From Brevibacillus brevis (GTDB taxonomy: Bacteria > Bacillota > Bacilli > Brevibacillales > Brevibacillaceae), in the NCBI RefSeq assembly GCF_900637055.1, contig NZ_LR134338.1, positions 4,305,001 through 4,369,000 of the forward strand: 64,000 nucleotides of DNA, given 5' to 3'. Shown here piece by piece: positions 42,301 to 52,343 of the stretch. The notes under the pieces are model-generated. The model ran no database searches. It saw only the letters and a program-made list of their open reading frames with translations, and was not told the DNA's origin. Numbering within the stretch: the stretch's first letter is position 1; each line of letters starts with the position of its first letter. The position numbers were made by a program, and so were the translations under genes.

Positions 42301-43095
42301 ATGTCGCTCATTACTGTCGTGATTCCAACCTATAATCGGGAGAAGTATCTCCCCACAGCCATCGAAAGTGTGTTGAACCAAACGCACAAGGAATGGAAGC
42401 TGCTCATTGTAGATGACGCCTCTACTGATCACACACGTGCCATCGTAGAAAAGTACCTCGATGATCCCCGCATTCACTACGTGCTTCTGCCTGAAAATTC
42501 AGGGATCGGCAAAACAATGGCTGCTGCTCTGGAACGAATTGACACGCCCTACTTTGTCTCACTTGATTCGGATGACTGGTTCGACGAAAAGACCTTGGAA
42601 ATTTTGTTGGATGAAATGGAACGCCAGCCCGAAACCACAAACGTCGTGTTCTCCAACACTGTTTTTTGGAAGGAAGTGGGTGACACGCGAGAATTGTCCG
42701 AAATCATGCGGCCTCCGCTCTATGAAGATAAGTATTATTACTTGGAAGCTCCGATGGTTTGGCCTCGTTTTTATCGGACACAAGCGGTTCGTGATGTCGG
42801 TGGATTTGAATGTGACGATCCGATGCAGGGAAGGTTTTCTCATGACAAGTACATGTTATTAAAATTGATCGGAACTGGTGATATTCACTGGGTCGATGCG
42901 AACCTCTATCATTATTTGATTCACGAGAGCAACAATTCCCACACAAAAAACTGGCCGCAATGGACAAAAGCAAGAAAGTACATCCTTACGAAAATCTTGA
43001 AACTGTGGGGCGACGAATACGAGCCTGTTTTTGTGTACACACCCGAGGGATGGATCTATGTGAACGAGCTCATTCCGAAAGAAAAGCCTTCCTAA
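42301..43095 (+). CDS. Family 2 glycosyltransferase
   Basis: 264 residues of GT-A fold: VVIPTYNREKYLPTAIESVL at the N-terminus, VDDASTD for nucleotide binding, and DSDDWF as the DxD metal site near residue 95. Acceptor and donor are unknown. ATG 42301 (MSLITVVIPTYN) is preferred because family members start here and AGAGGTG lies 11 bases upstream; the longer frame would add about 24 residues with no family match. It is convergent with glf, with no bases between the stop codons. Confidence 0.87.
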   Translation: MSLITVVIPTYNREKYLPTAIESVLNQTHKEWKLLIVDDASTDHTRAIVEKYLDDPRIHYVLLPENSGIGKTMAAALERIDTPYFVSLDSDDWFDEKTLEILLDEMERQPETTNVVFSNTVFWKEVGDTRELSEIMRPPLYEDKYYYLEAPMVWPRFYRTQAVRDVGGFECDDPMQGRFSHDKYMLLKLIGTGDIHWVDANLYHYLIHESNNSHTKNWPQWTKARKYILTKILKLWGDEYEPVFVYTPEGWIYVNELIPKEKPS

Positions 43096-44217
43096 CTATT
43101 CTGCGACAATCTGCTTAAACAAGGTCAATGCCCGCGCCACAGCTTGATCCATGTTGTAGTATTGATAGTCCGCGAGTCTCCCGGCAAAAAGCACCTGATC
43201 GCGTATTTGCTCCGCCTCTTGTTTGTAGAGGTTGTACCGTTGGCTGTTTTCCTTGCGAGGAATCGGATAATACGGCTCGTTTTCGCCAGGTGAATACGGC
43301 TGTGGATATACGTAGGAAATCGTTGTGTGAGGAGCGACTTGACCCGTGAGATGCTTTTGTTCGAGGATTCTGGTGAAATCATACTCATTGGGATAATTGA
43401 CAGTCCCCACTTCCTGATACCGTGCTTTTTGATGCGTTTCAAAATGAAAGCGCAGGCTTCGATACGGCAACTGTCCATGCTTATAGCCAAAAAAGGAATC
43501 GATCGGGCCTGTGTAAATCATTCGTTTATACCTGATTTCATCCGCGATTTCTTGATAGTCCGTATTGAGGAGCACCTTTATATTCGGATGGTCGAGCATG
43601 CGATGAAACATTGCCGTAAAGCCATGAAACGGAATTCCTTGATACGTGTCCTGAAAATACCGATTGTCCCTGCTGACATACACAGGAACCCTTGCGGAAA
43701 CAGACGGATCCAGCTCCTCCGGCTTCAAATCCCAGTGCTTGATCGTGTACCGATAAAATACTTTTTGATAAATGAATTCAGCCAAAAAACCAAGCTCTTC
43801 ATTTGCACTTTCCCGAAGCTTCAGAATCGGAATCTTCGCCCCGAATCCATATTGACGGATCAGTAAGCTCTCCAGTTTTTGGGCATATTGCGGGGAAAAC
43901 AAAGCGGACAATGCATTTAGATTGAAAGGCAACGGTATTTTTATGCCATCGACATAGGCCCGTACCTCATGGAAGTACGGCCGCCACTGGGTAAAACGCG
44001 ACAAATAGTCCCAAACCAGCTTGGAATTCGTATGAAAGGTGTGCGATCCGTATTTGTGAATCAGTATCCCCTGCTCATCATAGCAATCATAGGCATTTCC
44101 TCCGATATGATTACGCCTCTCTACCACCAACACTTTCTGATCAAGCCCATTGGCAATCCGCTCTGCCAGTGTAGCACCCGTAAATCCAGCTCCGACAATC
44201 AGCCAATCCACCTTCAT
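43096..44217 (-). CDS. glf: UDP-galactopyranose mutase
   Basis: 373 residues. This flavoenzyme interconverts UDP-galactopyranose and UDP-galactofuranose. The N-terminal FAD-binding GAGFTGATLAERIA, the ERRNHIGGNAYDCYDEQGILIHKYGSHTFH segment (given in part: HKYGSHTFH) and YTGPIDSFFGYKHGQLPYRSL are diagnostic. The presence of this gene implies galactofuranose in the cell-surface glycan. ATG 44217 has GGAGGATG about 10 bases upstream. It is divergent from the phosphohexomutase gene. Confidence 0.95.
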   Translation of the reverse strand: MKVDWLIVGAGFTGATLAERIANGLDQKVLVVERRNHIGGNAYDCYDEQGILIHKYGSHTFHTNSKLVWDYLSRFTQWRPYFHEVRAYVDGIKIPLPFNLNALSALFSPQYAQKLESLLIRQYGFGAKIPILKLRESANEELGFLAEFIYQKVFYRYTIKHWDLKPEELDPSVSARVPVYVSRDNRYFQDTYQGIPFHGFTAMFHRMLDHPNIKVLLNTDYQEIADEIRYKRMIYTGPIDSFFGYKHGQLPYRSLRFHFETHQKARYQEVGTVNYPNEYDFTRILEQKHLTGQVAPHTTISYVYPQPYSPGENEPYYPIPRKENSQRYNLYKQEAEQIRDQVLFAGRLADYQYYNMDQAVARALTLFKQIVAE

Positions 44218-44323
44218 GTTAGACTCACATCCTCCAGTCTTAATGACATCCACTCACTCCCTCATCATTTCATTAATACCCTAGTAAATGATGTCGTACT
44301 CTACACGCGGGAGTGAACTCTAC

Positions 44324-46060
44324 ATGAATGCAAACTGGCACGCACACTACACTCGCTGGAACGAGTGCAAATCCCTCGATCCAGCGCTTCGTCAGCAGTT
44401 AACCGCCATGCACGCTGATGAAAAGCAGCTTGCGGATTGCTTCTCCGCTCCGATTGCATTTGGAACCGGAGGCATGCGCGGGGTCATGGAGCCGGGAATA
44501 AACCGCATCAATCTCTACACGATTCGCAAAGCAAGCGCAGGGCTGGCTCTTTATTTGCTCGAAACATACCCGGATCTGGCCGTCAAAAAAGTCGTCATCG
44601 CCTATGATTCACGGAAACACTCGCAGTTGTTTGCCAAGGAAGCCGCCAAAGTCCTCGGTCAGTACGGGATTACTACATGTATATTCAATCAGCTGACTCC
44701 TACCCCTCTGCTTTCCTTTGCTGTACGCCATTTTTGCGCGTGTGCTGGCATTGTCATTACAGCAAGCCACAATCCTCCCGAATACAACGGCTACAAAGTT
44801 TATGGCGCAGACGGGGGGCAAATTACGCTCGCGACAGCCGAACGACTGATGGAACATATCGTTGCAGCCGGAAATGAACTCGAAATTACCCCAGCCGATG
44901 AGCAAGAGCTGTGCAAGAATGGACTTCTCCACTACATTGACGATTCTCTCTTGCATGCGTATTTGGAAAAAGTAAAGCAATTGCGCGTCCATCCAGACTT
45001 CTCTCCTGCGATCCGGGAGCAAGTGAAGATCGTCTTTACTCCCCTGCACGGTACGACGCATGACTCTATCACACGCGGATTGAAATGGTTCGGGTATACA
45101 CAAGTGAGTGTCGTTGAAGAGCAAGCTGTGCCCGATCCTAACTTTTCGACTGTAGCCTCGCCTAATCCCGAAGAGCCTGAAGCCTTTCGATTAGCGATTT
45201 CATACGCCAAAAAGGTGGATGCCGACTTGATCATGGGGACGGACCCTGATGGAGATCGACTAGGTGTGCTCGTCAAAAATCAGGCAGGAGACTACATCGT
45301 CTTGACAGGGAATCAACTGGGAGCCTTGCTTCTTCACTACCTGCTGAATACCAAACAAAAAAAGGGGGAACTCCCCTCTAACGGCATTGTATTGAAAACA
45401 ATCGTCACGTCCGAAATGGGCAGAGCCATCGCGGCAGACTTCGGTGTATCGACTGAAGACACTTTGACAGGCTTCAAATATATTGGCGAAAAAATCGAAG
45501 CCTACGAAAAGAGTGGAGCGTACGTCTTCCAATTTGGTTATGAAGAAAGCTATGGATACTTAATCGGCGATTTTGTCCGGGATAAGGATGCCGTACAAAC
45601 TGCTTTGTTGCTTGCTGACATGTGCGCGTATTACAAAGCAGAGCACAAAAGCCTGGATGACACATTGAATGACTTATTCAACCGTTACGGTCATTATGCG
45701 GAAGAACTGATTTCTTTCACGTGCAAAGGAGCAGATGGCATGCAAAAAATATCGGCAACGATGTCTTCCTTGCGCAATCAGCCACCTTCCCATATCGCCT
45801 CCCACCCCATCATAGCCATCGAAGATTATGCCAGCAGAATCCGAACAGATTGTCAAACACGTACATCCACACCGCTCACCTTGCCTGCCTCGGATACGAT
45901 CAAATACTTTTTCCACGACCAGTCTTGGTTTTGTGTCAGACCGTCAGGCACAGAGCCCAAAATCAAAATCTATTTCGGAGTGAATGGAACGAGTAAGCAG
46001 GATAGCCAAGAAAAACTTTTCACCTTGAAACAAGCTGTCTTGCAGCTACTCGGACTCTAG
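44324..46060 (+). CDS. Phosphoglucomutase/phosphomannomutase
   Basis: 578 residues of the alpha-D-phosphohexomutase superfamily, PgcA type. The phosphoserine loop reads ITASHNPPEYNGYKVYG, the metal site DPDGDR, and the sugar-binding loop FGYEESYGY. The C-terminal phosphate-binding RPSGTEPKIKIYF is intact. It supplies glucose-1-phosphate or mannose-1-phosphate for RfbF and ManC encoded in the same cluster. ATG 44324 (MNANWHAHYTRW) has GGGAGTGA upstream; the in-frame extension to 44288 does not. Confidence 0.92.
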   Translation: MNANWHAHYTRWNECKSLDPALRQQLTAMHADEKQLADCFSAPIAFGTGGMRGVMEPGINRINLYTIRKASAGLALYLLETYPDLAVKKVVIAYDSRKHSQLFAKEAAKVLGQYGITTCIFNQLTPTPLLSFAVRHFCACAGIVITASHNPPEYNGYKVYGADGGQITLATAERLMEHIVAAGNELEITPADEQELCKNGLLHYIDDSLLHAYLEKVKQLRVHPDFSPAIREQVKIVFTPLHGTTHDSITRGLKWFGYTQVSVVEEQAVPDPNFSTVASPNPEEPEAFRLAISYAKKVDADLIMGTDPDGDRLGVLVKNQAGDYIVLTGNQLGALLLHYLLNTKQKKGELPSNGIVLKTIVTSEMGRAIAADFGVSTEDTLTGFKYIGEKIEAYEKSGAYVFQFGYEESYGYLIGDFVRDKDAVQTALLLADMCAYYKAEHKSLDDTLNDLFNRYGHYAEELISFTCKGADGMQKISATMSSLRNQPPSHIASHPIIAIEDYASRIRTDCQTRTSTPLTLPASDTIKYFFHDQSWFCVRPSGTEPKIKIYFGVNGTSKQDSQEKLFTLKQAVLQLLGL

Positions 46061-46066
46061 TATGGA

Positions 46067-46774
46067 CTAGATTTCCAAATAGGGTCCGGATTGACGGGGA
46101 TGCCCCCCCTCGACTGCTCCGTAACGAGGAGGATGATACGCTTCTTCTGGTGTTCGTTCAGGAAAACCGGATTGGAGAAGCAAGTCACGTCTTACAAAAA
46201 AAGCATTAACACCCTTTGAATCTGTCCCCACCAAGGCATATCCCAAGCTGTTCCCCAAAATGGTCAAGGAACTCAAGCTGGCACCAAAGTAGGTCGTGCC
46301 ACCCCATTTAAAATCCGGCTGATACACGATCACCATTTTTTGTGGAGGGGGAAAAGACGCATTGTACTCAATGACGACAAGGCGCGGGGTGTAAGCAGAA
46401 AGAGCTTGCCATACCCAGTAATCATTGCCGTCGATGTCGATGGAGAGCAGATCAAACTCCTTTGGGACACCATTTTCTTCGAGTAACCGAGCAATATTTT
46501 CTTTCGTGGTCAACTCATGCTTGATTTTGAGCTGGGGATAGGCAGCATAGTCGGCAGACATTTTGTAGCAACAGTTCAGGTCGCCTTCCATAGCCAATCC
46601 GCTCCATCCATGCTGCGTAACGAGATTTTTTATCATGCATTCCGATCCATCCCCAACTCCGAATTCTACACAATAGCGATTCGTGGTTCCGATTCTCGAA
46701 AATATTTCTTCAATGATACCGTCTTCCCCATTTTGGGAATACACTCGCCTTTCATATCGGTTTAACACATCCAT
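46067..46774 (-). CDS. FkbM-like SAM-dependent methyltransferase
   Basis: 235 residues. The motif-I region reads CVEFGVGDGSECMIKNL, followed by LAMEGD and the LLSIDIDGNDYWVW segment that resembles FkbM-type sugar methyltransferases. It lacks a clear N-terminal extension. Role: probably O-methylation of a glycan residue, by context. ATG 46774 (MDVLNRYERRV) is chosen because GGAGG lies 10 bases upstream; the two earlier starts are too near that site or lack one. It is convergent with the phosphohexomutase gene. Confidence 0.72.
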   Translation of the reverse strand: MDVLNRYERRVYSQNGEDGIIEEIFSRIGTTNRYCVEFGVGDGSECMIKNLVTQHGWSGLAMEGDLNCCYKMSADYAAYPQLKIKHELTTKENIARLLEENGVPKEFDLLSIDIDGNDYWVWQALSAYTPRLVVIEYNASFPPPQKMVIVYQPDFKWGGTTYFGASLSSLTILGNSLGYALVGTDSKGVNAFFVRRDLLLQSGFPERTPEEAYHPPRYGAVEGGHPRQSGPYLEI

Positions 46775-47012
46775 TCTTTCCATGCCTCCATTCACAATGA
46801 CCGTTTTTATGTATCTTATTTTTCATTTTGTGGATATGATTGGTCATTCAATGAACAGGCAGCAAAAAACAGGCTATTCGCATGCATCTCATACAAAATG
46901 TTCCCCGTAAGAGGCGCCTGCCGTTTCAAGGCCCTCCTCGGGACATATATTAGGATAAAGTTTACCACTAGGAGCCTATCAGGCATTTTGAAAGACAGAG
47001 GAGATGTGTATC

Positions 47013-47873
47013 GTGAGTTTGCCGATCGTGTTTATTCACAGAGATGATGAGGAGCATGTTGGGCTTTGCATGCAACAGGCCAAAACCAGCAACCCTTCTT
47101 CTCGTGTCATTTTGATTGGGAGTCCTGACAACAAGCATCTTTGTGGCAATAACATAGAGCATCACCTATTGAGTAAGTACAATCAAAGTGCCCAAACCTT
47201 CTCTATTCATTACAAGCACTCCTCGAATGTGGACACCTACGCTTACAATCTGTTCTGCTTTTTGCGCTGGTTCATTCTGCGTGATTTTATGAGGAGTCAA
47301 GGTATCGAGCGCTGTTGGTATTTCGACTCGGACGTGATGCTCTACACCGATATTAGCCAATTGGACGCCGCAGACCTCACCAATTTTGAGATTGAGTACA
47401 CGTGGACAACGCCCTGCGAATTGAGCATGCTCGATCAATTATGCGACTACATGACCAAATTTTTCCGCGAGCATCTTCACTACCAAACCCTGCTTGCCTA
47501 TGCGAAAGAAAACGGAGATGTACCCGTGTCAGATATGGTGCTGTTTGTCTTTTTTCACAATTACGCCCTTCGTCGCAGTGCTACGTATGGCATGATCGCA
47601 GGTGGTTTTTTTGACCATAATCTGAACTGTCCGTTTCCTCCCTTCACCGCGCAAATCCACAGTCTGGATAATAAAAAGCAAATTTATCAAAAGAATGGTG
47701 TTCTTTATGGCAAATTCATAGATAAGGAGGACTACCTCAAGGTTCATACTCTGCATTTTCAAGGACATGCAAAAGCATATATCCCCTACTTTCGCTCACA
47801 GAATATCCCGAACACAGATGATTATATGTATTTCGACTATCCGACCTGCAAATGGGTGCGCGCCGAGCCCTGA
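47013..47873 (+). CDS. Putative glycosyltransferase-like protein with DSD motif
   Basis: 286 residues, not matched to a named family with confidence. It opens SLPIVFIHRDDEEHVGLCMQ and has WYFDSDVMLYTD near residue 110, resembling the DxD metal site of GT-A glycosyltransferases. A C-terminal LHFQGHAKAYIPYF segment is shared with the paralog at 58776-59621, which supports homology along the whole length. GTG 47013 is preferred because AGGAG lies 9 bases upstream and it aligns with the paralog start; the ATG at 47004 overlaps the site. Confidence 0.62.
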   Translation: MSLPIVFIHRDDEEHVGLCMQQAKTSNPSSRVILIGSPDNKHLCGNNIEHHLLSKYNQSAQTFSIHYKHSSNVDTYAYNLFCFLRWFILRDFMRSQGIERCWYFDSDVMLYTDISQLDAADLTNFEIEYTWTTPCELSMLDQLCDYMTKFFREHLHYQTLLAYAKENGDVPVSDMVLFVFFHNYALRRSATYGMIAGGFFDHNLNCPFPPFTAQIHSLDNKKQIYQKNGVLYGKFIDKEDYLKVHTLHFQGHAKAYIPYFRSQNIPNTDDYMYFDYPTCKWVRAEP

Positions 47874-47998
47874 TCCCAATAAAATTCCCTTTGGAAACGA
47901 GCTGTGCGCCGTGCCATTTTTCACGTTTTTCCATATTCATAATATGTTAAGCTGTTCATCCTTCGCTACGAGCATCATGGACAGGGGGGATTCGACTC

Positions 47999-48967
47999 AT
48001 GAAGGCATTGATTACCGGAGTAACGGGATTTGCCGGCGGTCACTTGGCTGAATATCTACTGTCGCGGGGAGATGTGGATGTTTACGGCACATTCCGGTCC
48101 CTTGCCAAAAAGGAGCAGCTGGGGCACCTGATGGACCGCGTGCATATGGAAAACTGTGAATTAAAAGACCCCCAATCTGTAAATGAACTCATCCAGAAAA
48201 TAAAGCCTGATCTCATTTTTCACCTGGCTGCACAAAGCTTCGTCCCCACCTCAGTGCTCTCGCCTGCAGATACGATGGTGAACAATATTGTGCCACAGTT
48301 AAATTTGTTCGAGGCGGTACGCAACCATGCTGTTCCGTGCAAGATTCAAATCGCTTGCTCCAGTGAGGAATACGGTTTGGTTTATCCGGAGGAAATCCCC
48401 ATTAAGGAGACCAATCCCCTCCGTCCTCTCAATCCATACGCGGTCAGTAAAATTGCCCAGGATTATCTCGGTTATCAGTATCATCACAGTTACGGTTTGG
48501 CGATCATCCGTACCCGTACATTTCACCATACGGGTCCGAGAAGAGGCGAAAGCTATGTGACCTCTAATTTTGCCAAACAAATTGCCCAAATTGAGCTCGG
48601 TCTGCAAGAGCCAAAAGTACACGTTGGAAATCTCGAAGCGATTCGAGACTTCACGGATGTTCGGGATATTGTGAAAGCGTACTGGTTGGCCATTACGCGA
48701 GGCGAACCAGGTGATGTATACAATATATCCGCAGGTACCCGTTATACCATCGAAGACATGTTAAAGACGCTGCTGGCCTTGACTGATGTGCAGGTAGAAA
48801 TACACGTAGACACCAATCGGTTGCGCCCCTCAGATGTAGACATCGTATTGGGTGACTCTTCGCTGTTTCGAGAAAAAACGGGATGGGAGCCCGAGATCTC
48901 TTTCCAGCAAACGATGGAAGATTTATTAAATTACTGGCGCTCTGTGCTGCGTCGAGTGGATGATTAG
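47999..48967 (+). CDS. rmd: GDP-6-deoxy-D-mannose (GDP-D-rhamnose) reductase
   Basis: 322 residues of the extended SDR family. The Rossmann motif is TGVTGFAGGHLAEYLL. Catalytic residues lie in SSEEYG (121-126) and YAVSK (Tyr147/Lys151). The FHHTGPRRGESYVTS segment is typical of Rmd-type enzymes. It would reduce the 4-keto group of the Gmd product to give GDP-D-rhamnose. AGGGGGG lies before the ATG. The pairing with gmd in the same cluster supports the call; a related 4-reductase is possible. Confidence 0.85.
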   Translation: MKALITGVTGFAGGHLAEYLLSRGDVDVYGTFRSLAKKEQLGHLMDRVHMENCELKDPQSVNELIQKIKPDLIFHLAAQSFVPTSVLSPADTMVNNIVPQLNLFEAVRNHAVPCKIQIACSSEEYGLVYPEEIPIKETNPLRPLNPYAVSKIAQDYLGYQYHHSYGLAIIRTRTFHHTGPRRGESYVTSNFAKQIAQIELGLQEPKVHVGNLEAIRDFTDVRDIVKAYWLAITRGEPGDVYNISAGTRYTIEDMLKTLLALTDVQVEIHVDTNRLRPSDVDIVLGDSSLFREKTGWEPEISFQQTMEDLLNYWRSVLRRVDD

Positions 48968-48990
48968 AAAAAATCAGGAGGGAACTCTTT

Positions 48991-50226
48991 ATGTCCATGC
49001 AATCCCTTCCTCTCGTAAGTGTCATCACCCCTTCGTACAATCAGGCAAAATTTATCAAACGAACGATCGATAGTGTACTGACACAAGACTATCCCCATAT
49101 TGAGCATATTGTAGTCGATGGCGCTTCAACTGACGGTACGCAGAGTATTTTGCAGCAATACAGCCATCTGGCAGACCGCTTCCGCTACGTTTCCGAACCA
49201 GATCGCGGCCAATCCCATGCTATCAATAAAGGATTGCAAATGGCACGTGGCGAGATTATCGGATGGCTCAATTCAGATGATACGTATTTTCCCGGTGCCG
49301 TTCGAAAGGCCGTGGCAGCCTTGCAGCAGCATCCGGATTGGGGCGTGGTTTACGGAAAAGGGCTCCACATTGATGAGAATGACAAAGTAAAGTATCCGTA
49401 CATTTGGATGGAGTTTGACAGAAAAAAATTGTTTCATCTCAACCTCATTTGCCAACCCGCTGCTTTCCTGCGCAAGCATGCTTTTGAAGCAGTAGGCGGT
49501 GTAAATGAGGAGCACGACTGGTGCATGGATTATGATCTCTGGAACCGGATTTCTCTGCATTATCCGATTGGAACGATACCGGAATTCTTGGCCAACTCCC
49601 GCTTGTACGATGCATGCAAAACGTTTGTCTATGAATTGGAGCCAGGGTTTTCCGAAATTTTGAAGACAAGCGTGAAGCATCACGGCACCATCTCGAATGA
49701 ATGGCTCCACCACTATACGCAGAAGCACTACAATCAAGGGGCATTTTGGTTTCTCCACAAGCTGAAAGCTTATCATGCATTCGGACCTTCTCCCCAAATC
49801 ATTAGATCCAACCGCTACTCGGACGCATGGGCACCCCAAAACCTGCGAATGACCATCGGAGCCAGACATGGACCGATGCACGCTCTGCTTCTCAAGGGAA
49901 GCAACCATAATACTGCCCCTTTGCTGCACTTCCATGTCATGAGGAATGGGAGACTCGTACACAAATTCCAAGTTACCCAAACGCGTTTTCAAGTGGAGAT
50001 TCCCATTACTTCAGAGGGCCAGCAATGTGAAGTAAGTATTTTTTGCAGCCAGCAAGTCCTTCAAGACCATCCTGGTAGTCCGGGAGTCAAGAGATCTGTC
50101 AGTTACCATCTGGAGGATATCCTTCCTCTTTCGTATGAAGAATACCAATTTTATCAGGAATTTTCCAAAGGCAAGGCCCATATCGAAAAATGGGTAAATC
50201 GCAGAGTCCCATCCCCTCGAATTTGA
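48991..50226 (+). CDS. Family 2 glycosyltransferase with C-terminal extension
   Basis: 411 residues. The GT-A domain (about 5-250) shows VSVITPSYNQAKFIKRTIDS, VDGASTDGT and LNSDDTYFPG (DxD site). The C-terminal about 130 residues form a separate beta-rich region. The protein is paralogous over its full length to the gene at 60801-61988. Substrate unknown. It follows rmd by 23 bp and precedes fcl, in a rightward run from 47013 to 53783. Confidence 0.87.
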   Translation: MSMQSLPLVSVITPSYNQAKFIKRTIDSVLTQDYPHIEHIVVDGASTDGTQSILQQYSHLADRFRYVSEPDRGQSHAINKGLQMARGEIIGWLNSDDTYFPGAVRKAVAALQQHPDWGVVYGKGLHIDENDKVKYPYIWMEFDRKKLFHLNLICQPAAFLRKHAFEAVGGVNEEHDWCMDYDLWNRISLHYPIGTIPEFLANSRLYDACKTFVYELEPGFSEILKTSVKHHGTISNEWLHHYTQKHYNQGAFWFLHKLKAYHAFGPSPQIIRSNRYSDAWAPQNLRMTIGARHGPMHALLLKGSNHNTAPLLHFHVMRNGRLVHKFQVTQTRFQVEIPITSEGQQCEVSIFCSQQVLQDHPGSPGVKRSVSYHLEDILPLSYEEYQFYQEFSKGKAHIEKWVNRRVPSPRI

Positions 50227-50256
50227 ATGCGGACGAGAAAGGCAGGTTGACACAAT

Positions 50257-51213
50257 TTGAATCTGGCGAAAAAACGGATTGTGGTTACGGGTGGTGCAGG
50301 ATTTCTAGGAAGCCACGTCGTTCTTCAATTGCGCAAGCTGGACTGTACGGACATCTTCATCCCTAGAAGCCATGAATACGATCTTCGCAAAGAACATGAT
50401 GTGAACAAGATGTTGCAAGATTTCCGGCCCGATATCCTTCTTCACTTGGCTGCCGTCGTCGGCGGGATTGGCGCGAATCAAAAAAATCCTGGAAAATACT
50501 TTTACGATAATTTGATGATGGGCACTCAGCTCATGGAGCAATCCCGCTTGTTTGGCGTCGAAAAATTTGTCGCCATCGGAACCATTTGCTCCTATCCCAA
50601 GCATGCACCCGTACCATTTCGTGAAGAAGATATATGGAATGGCTACCCTGAAGAAACGAATGCTCCGTATGGCTTAGCAAAAAAAATGATGTTAGTCCAA
50701 TCCCAAGCTTATCGTGAGCAATACGGGTTCAATTCCATTTATTTGCTTCCGGTCAATTTGTACGGTCCCGGTGACAACTTCGATTTGGAAACATCACACG
50801 TCATCCCTGCTATCATCCGAAAATGTGTGGACGCTATTCGCAATGACGAGAAGAAGATCGTGCTCTGGGGAACAGGCAGCGTCACACGCGAGTTCATTTA
50901 TGTCGAGGATGCCGCACAGGCAATTATTGCTGCAACCATGAACTATGATCAATCTGAACCAGTCAATATCGGTTCTGGTCACGAAATCTCCATCAAAAAT
51001 TTAGCCGAACTCATCAGGCAACTAAGCGGCTTTCATGGTGAATTTGAATGGGACGAAACGAAGCCTGACGGGCAACCGCGCCGCCTATTAGATGTGACCA
51101 AGGCAAAAGAGCTGTTTGGCTTCGAGGCGCAAACATCCTTACTGGCTGGCTTGGAGAAAACGATCGCTTGGTATATGGCACATCCTCACGCGCAAGGGAG
51201 GATCCCTACATGA
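50257..51213 (+). CDS. fcl: GDP-L-fucose synthase-like epimerase/reductase
   Basis: 318 residues. The Rossmann motif is TGGAGFLGSHVV. The Fcl-specific VGGIGANQKNP loop (68-78) is present, as is the YxxxK pair Tyr138/Lys142 in APYGLAKK. Fcl epimerises the Gmd product at C3 and C5 and reduces C4 to give GDP-L-fucose. The TTG start follows AAAGGCAGG by about 9 bases. The next gene overlaps by four bases. The same intermediate is also used by the Rmd-like enzyme encoded upstream. Confidence 0.82.
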   Translation: MNLAKKRIVVTGGAGFLGSHVVLQLRKLDCTDIFIPRSHEYDLRKEHDVNKMLQDFRPDILLHLAAVVGGIGANQKNPGKYFYDNLMMGTQLMEQSRLFGVEKFVAIGTICSYPKHAPVPFREEDIWNGYPEETNAPYGLAKKMMLVQSQAYREQYGFNSIYLLPVNLYGPGDNFDLETSHVIPAIIRKCVDAIRNDEKKIVLWGTGSVTREFIYVEDAAQAIIAATMNYDQSEPVNIGSGHEISIKNLAELIRQLSGFHGEFEWDETKPDGQPRRLLDVTKAKELFGFEAQTSLLAGLEKTIAWYMAHPHAQGRIPT

Positions 51214-52316
51214 GAGTCGGAATAAACCTGATGTCAGTAATTCCTGGCAAAATCGGCGGGATGGAACAGTATGTCAGAAACTTGCTGGCTTACTCGATGA
51301 ATGCTGGGGACGGCCATCAGTGGTTTCTTTTTTTATCGTCACACAATTTCCATACCTTTGAGGCGCAAAAAAATGTCCGTAAATTCATGGTCCCCGACCG
51401 CGGAAATGCACACGCAATGCTTCATTTCTGGATCAGCTCCCTGCAGTTGAATTTGTGGTTTTGTCCGCTGCTTGTATTGAATCCTCCCGATGTCACAATT
51501 CCATCTGTCATCAACATTCCTGATATCCAGCACGAATATTACCCGGAGTTTTTCGATGCTCACTCCTTGCGATGGCGGCTGGACAACTACAAATCGTCTG
51601 CACAGCGTTGCAGCGCCGTACTGACTCTCTCGGAGTTTTCCAAACAAACGATCCTCCAAAAATTCGGGCTTCCCCCGCATAAAGTCCATGCGATCCACCT
51701 GGATGCTTCGCGGGAATTTTCCTTGCCGCATAACGAGGCACTCAACCAACAGGTTCTGCAAAAGTATAAGCTGCCCAGTGAATACGGCTTTTTCCCCGCG
51801 AATACATGGCATCATAAAAATCACCTGAATGTATTCAAAGCACTCGTGACTTTGCGGGATAAACACAATATACGAATTCCCATGGTTTTCACAGGTTTTG
51901 CTCAAGAAGCACATCAAAACGTCATGAATTACATCACGAATAACCAGCTGTGGAACCAAATCAAATGGCTCCATTACGTACCACAGGAAGAAATGCCTTA
52001 CCTGTATCGGAATGCTCAGTTCCTTTGCTTCCCTTCCCTTTTCGAAGGCTTTGGCATTCCGCTGGTAGAGGCAATGAAGTCCAACATTCCGATTGTTTGC
52101 TCTAATGCAGGGAGCATTCCTGAGGTGGTGGGTGACGCTGCTCTCACCTTCGACCCGAATATTTCCGATGATATCGCGGTGAAGCTCGCCCATCTTTATT
52201 TGACACCTGAGGCAAGAGCAGACCTGGTTGCCAAAGGCATCCAACAAGCAAAGCATTTTTCGTGGGAGAAATGCGCGCGCGAAACATTGGCTGTCTTTTC
52301 TTCCGTCGCACGCTAA
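51210..52316 (+). CDS. Family 4 (GT-B) glycosyltransferase
   Basis: 368 residues with the two-lobed GT-B fold. The N-terminal domain starts MRVGINLMSVIPGKIGGMEQ. The C-terminal donor-binding half has NTWHHKNHLNVFKAL and the E-x7-E segment FPSLFEGFGIPLVEAM. The donor is unknown; GDP- or CDP-activated 6-deoxysugars made by this cluster are candidates. ATG 51210 overlaps the fcl stop (ATGA) and has GGGAGGAT upstream; the longer in-frame extension lies inside fcl. Confidence 0.88.
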   Translation: MRVGINLMSVIPGKIGGMEQYVRNLLAYSMNAGDGHQWFLFLSSHNFHTFEAQKNVRKFMVPDRGNAHAMLHFWISSLQLNLWFCPLLVLNPPDVTIPSVINIPDIQHEYYPEFFDAHSLRWRLDNYKSSAQRCSAVLTLSEFSKQTILQKFGLPPHKVHAIHLDASREFSLPHNEALNQQVLQKYKLPSEYGFFPANTWHHKNHLNVFKALVTLRDKHNIRIPMVFTGFAQEAHQNVMNYITNNQLWNQIKWLHYVPQEEMPYLYRNAQFLCFPSLFEGFGIPLVEAMKSNIPIVCSNAGSIPEVVGDAALTFDPNISDDIAVKLAHLYLTPEARADLVAKGIQQAKHFSWEKCARETLAVFSSVAR

Positions 52317-52343
52317 TGTCTTCTGAAAGGAGGTCATCTTTGT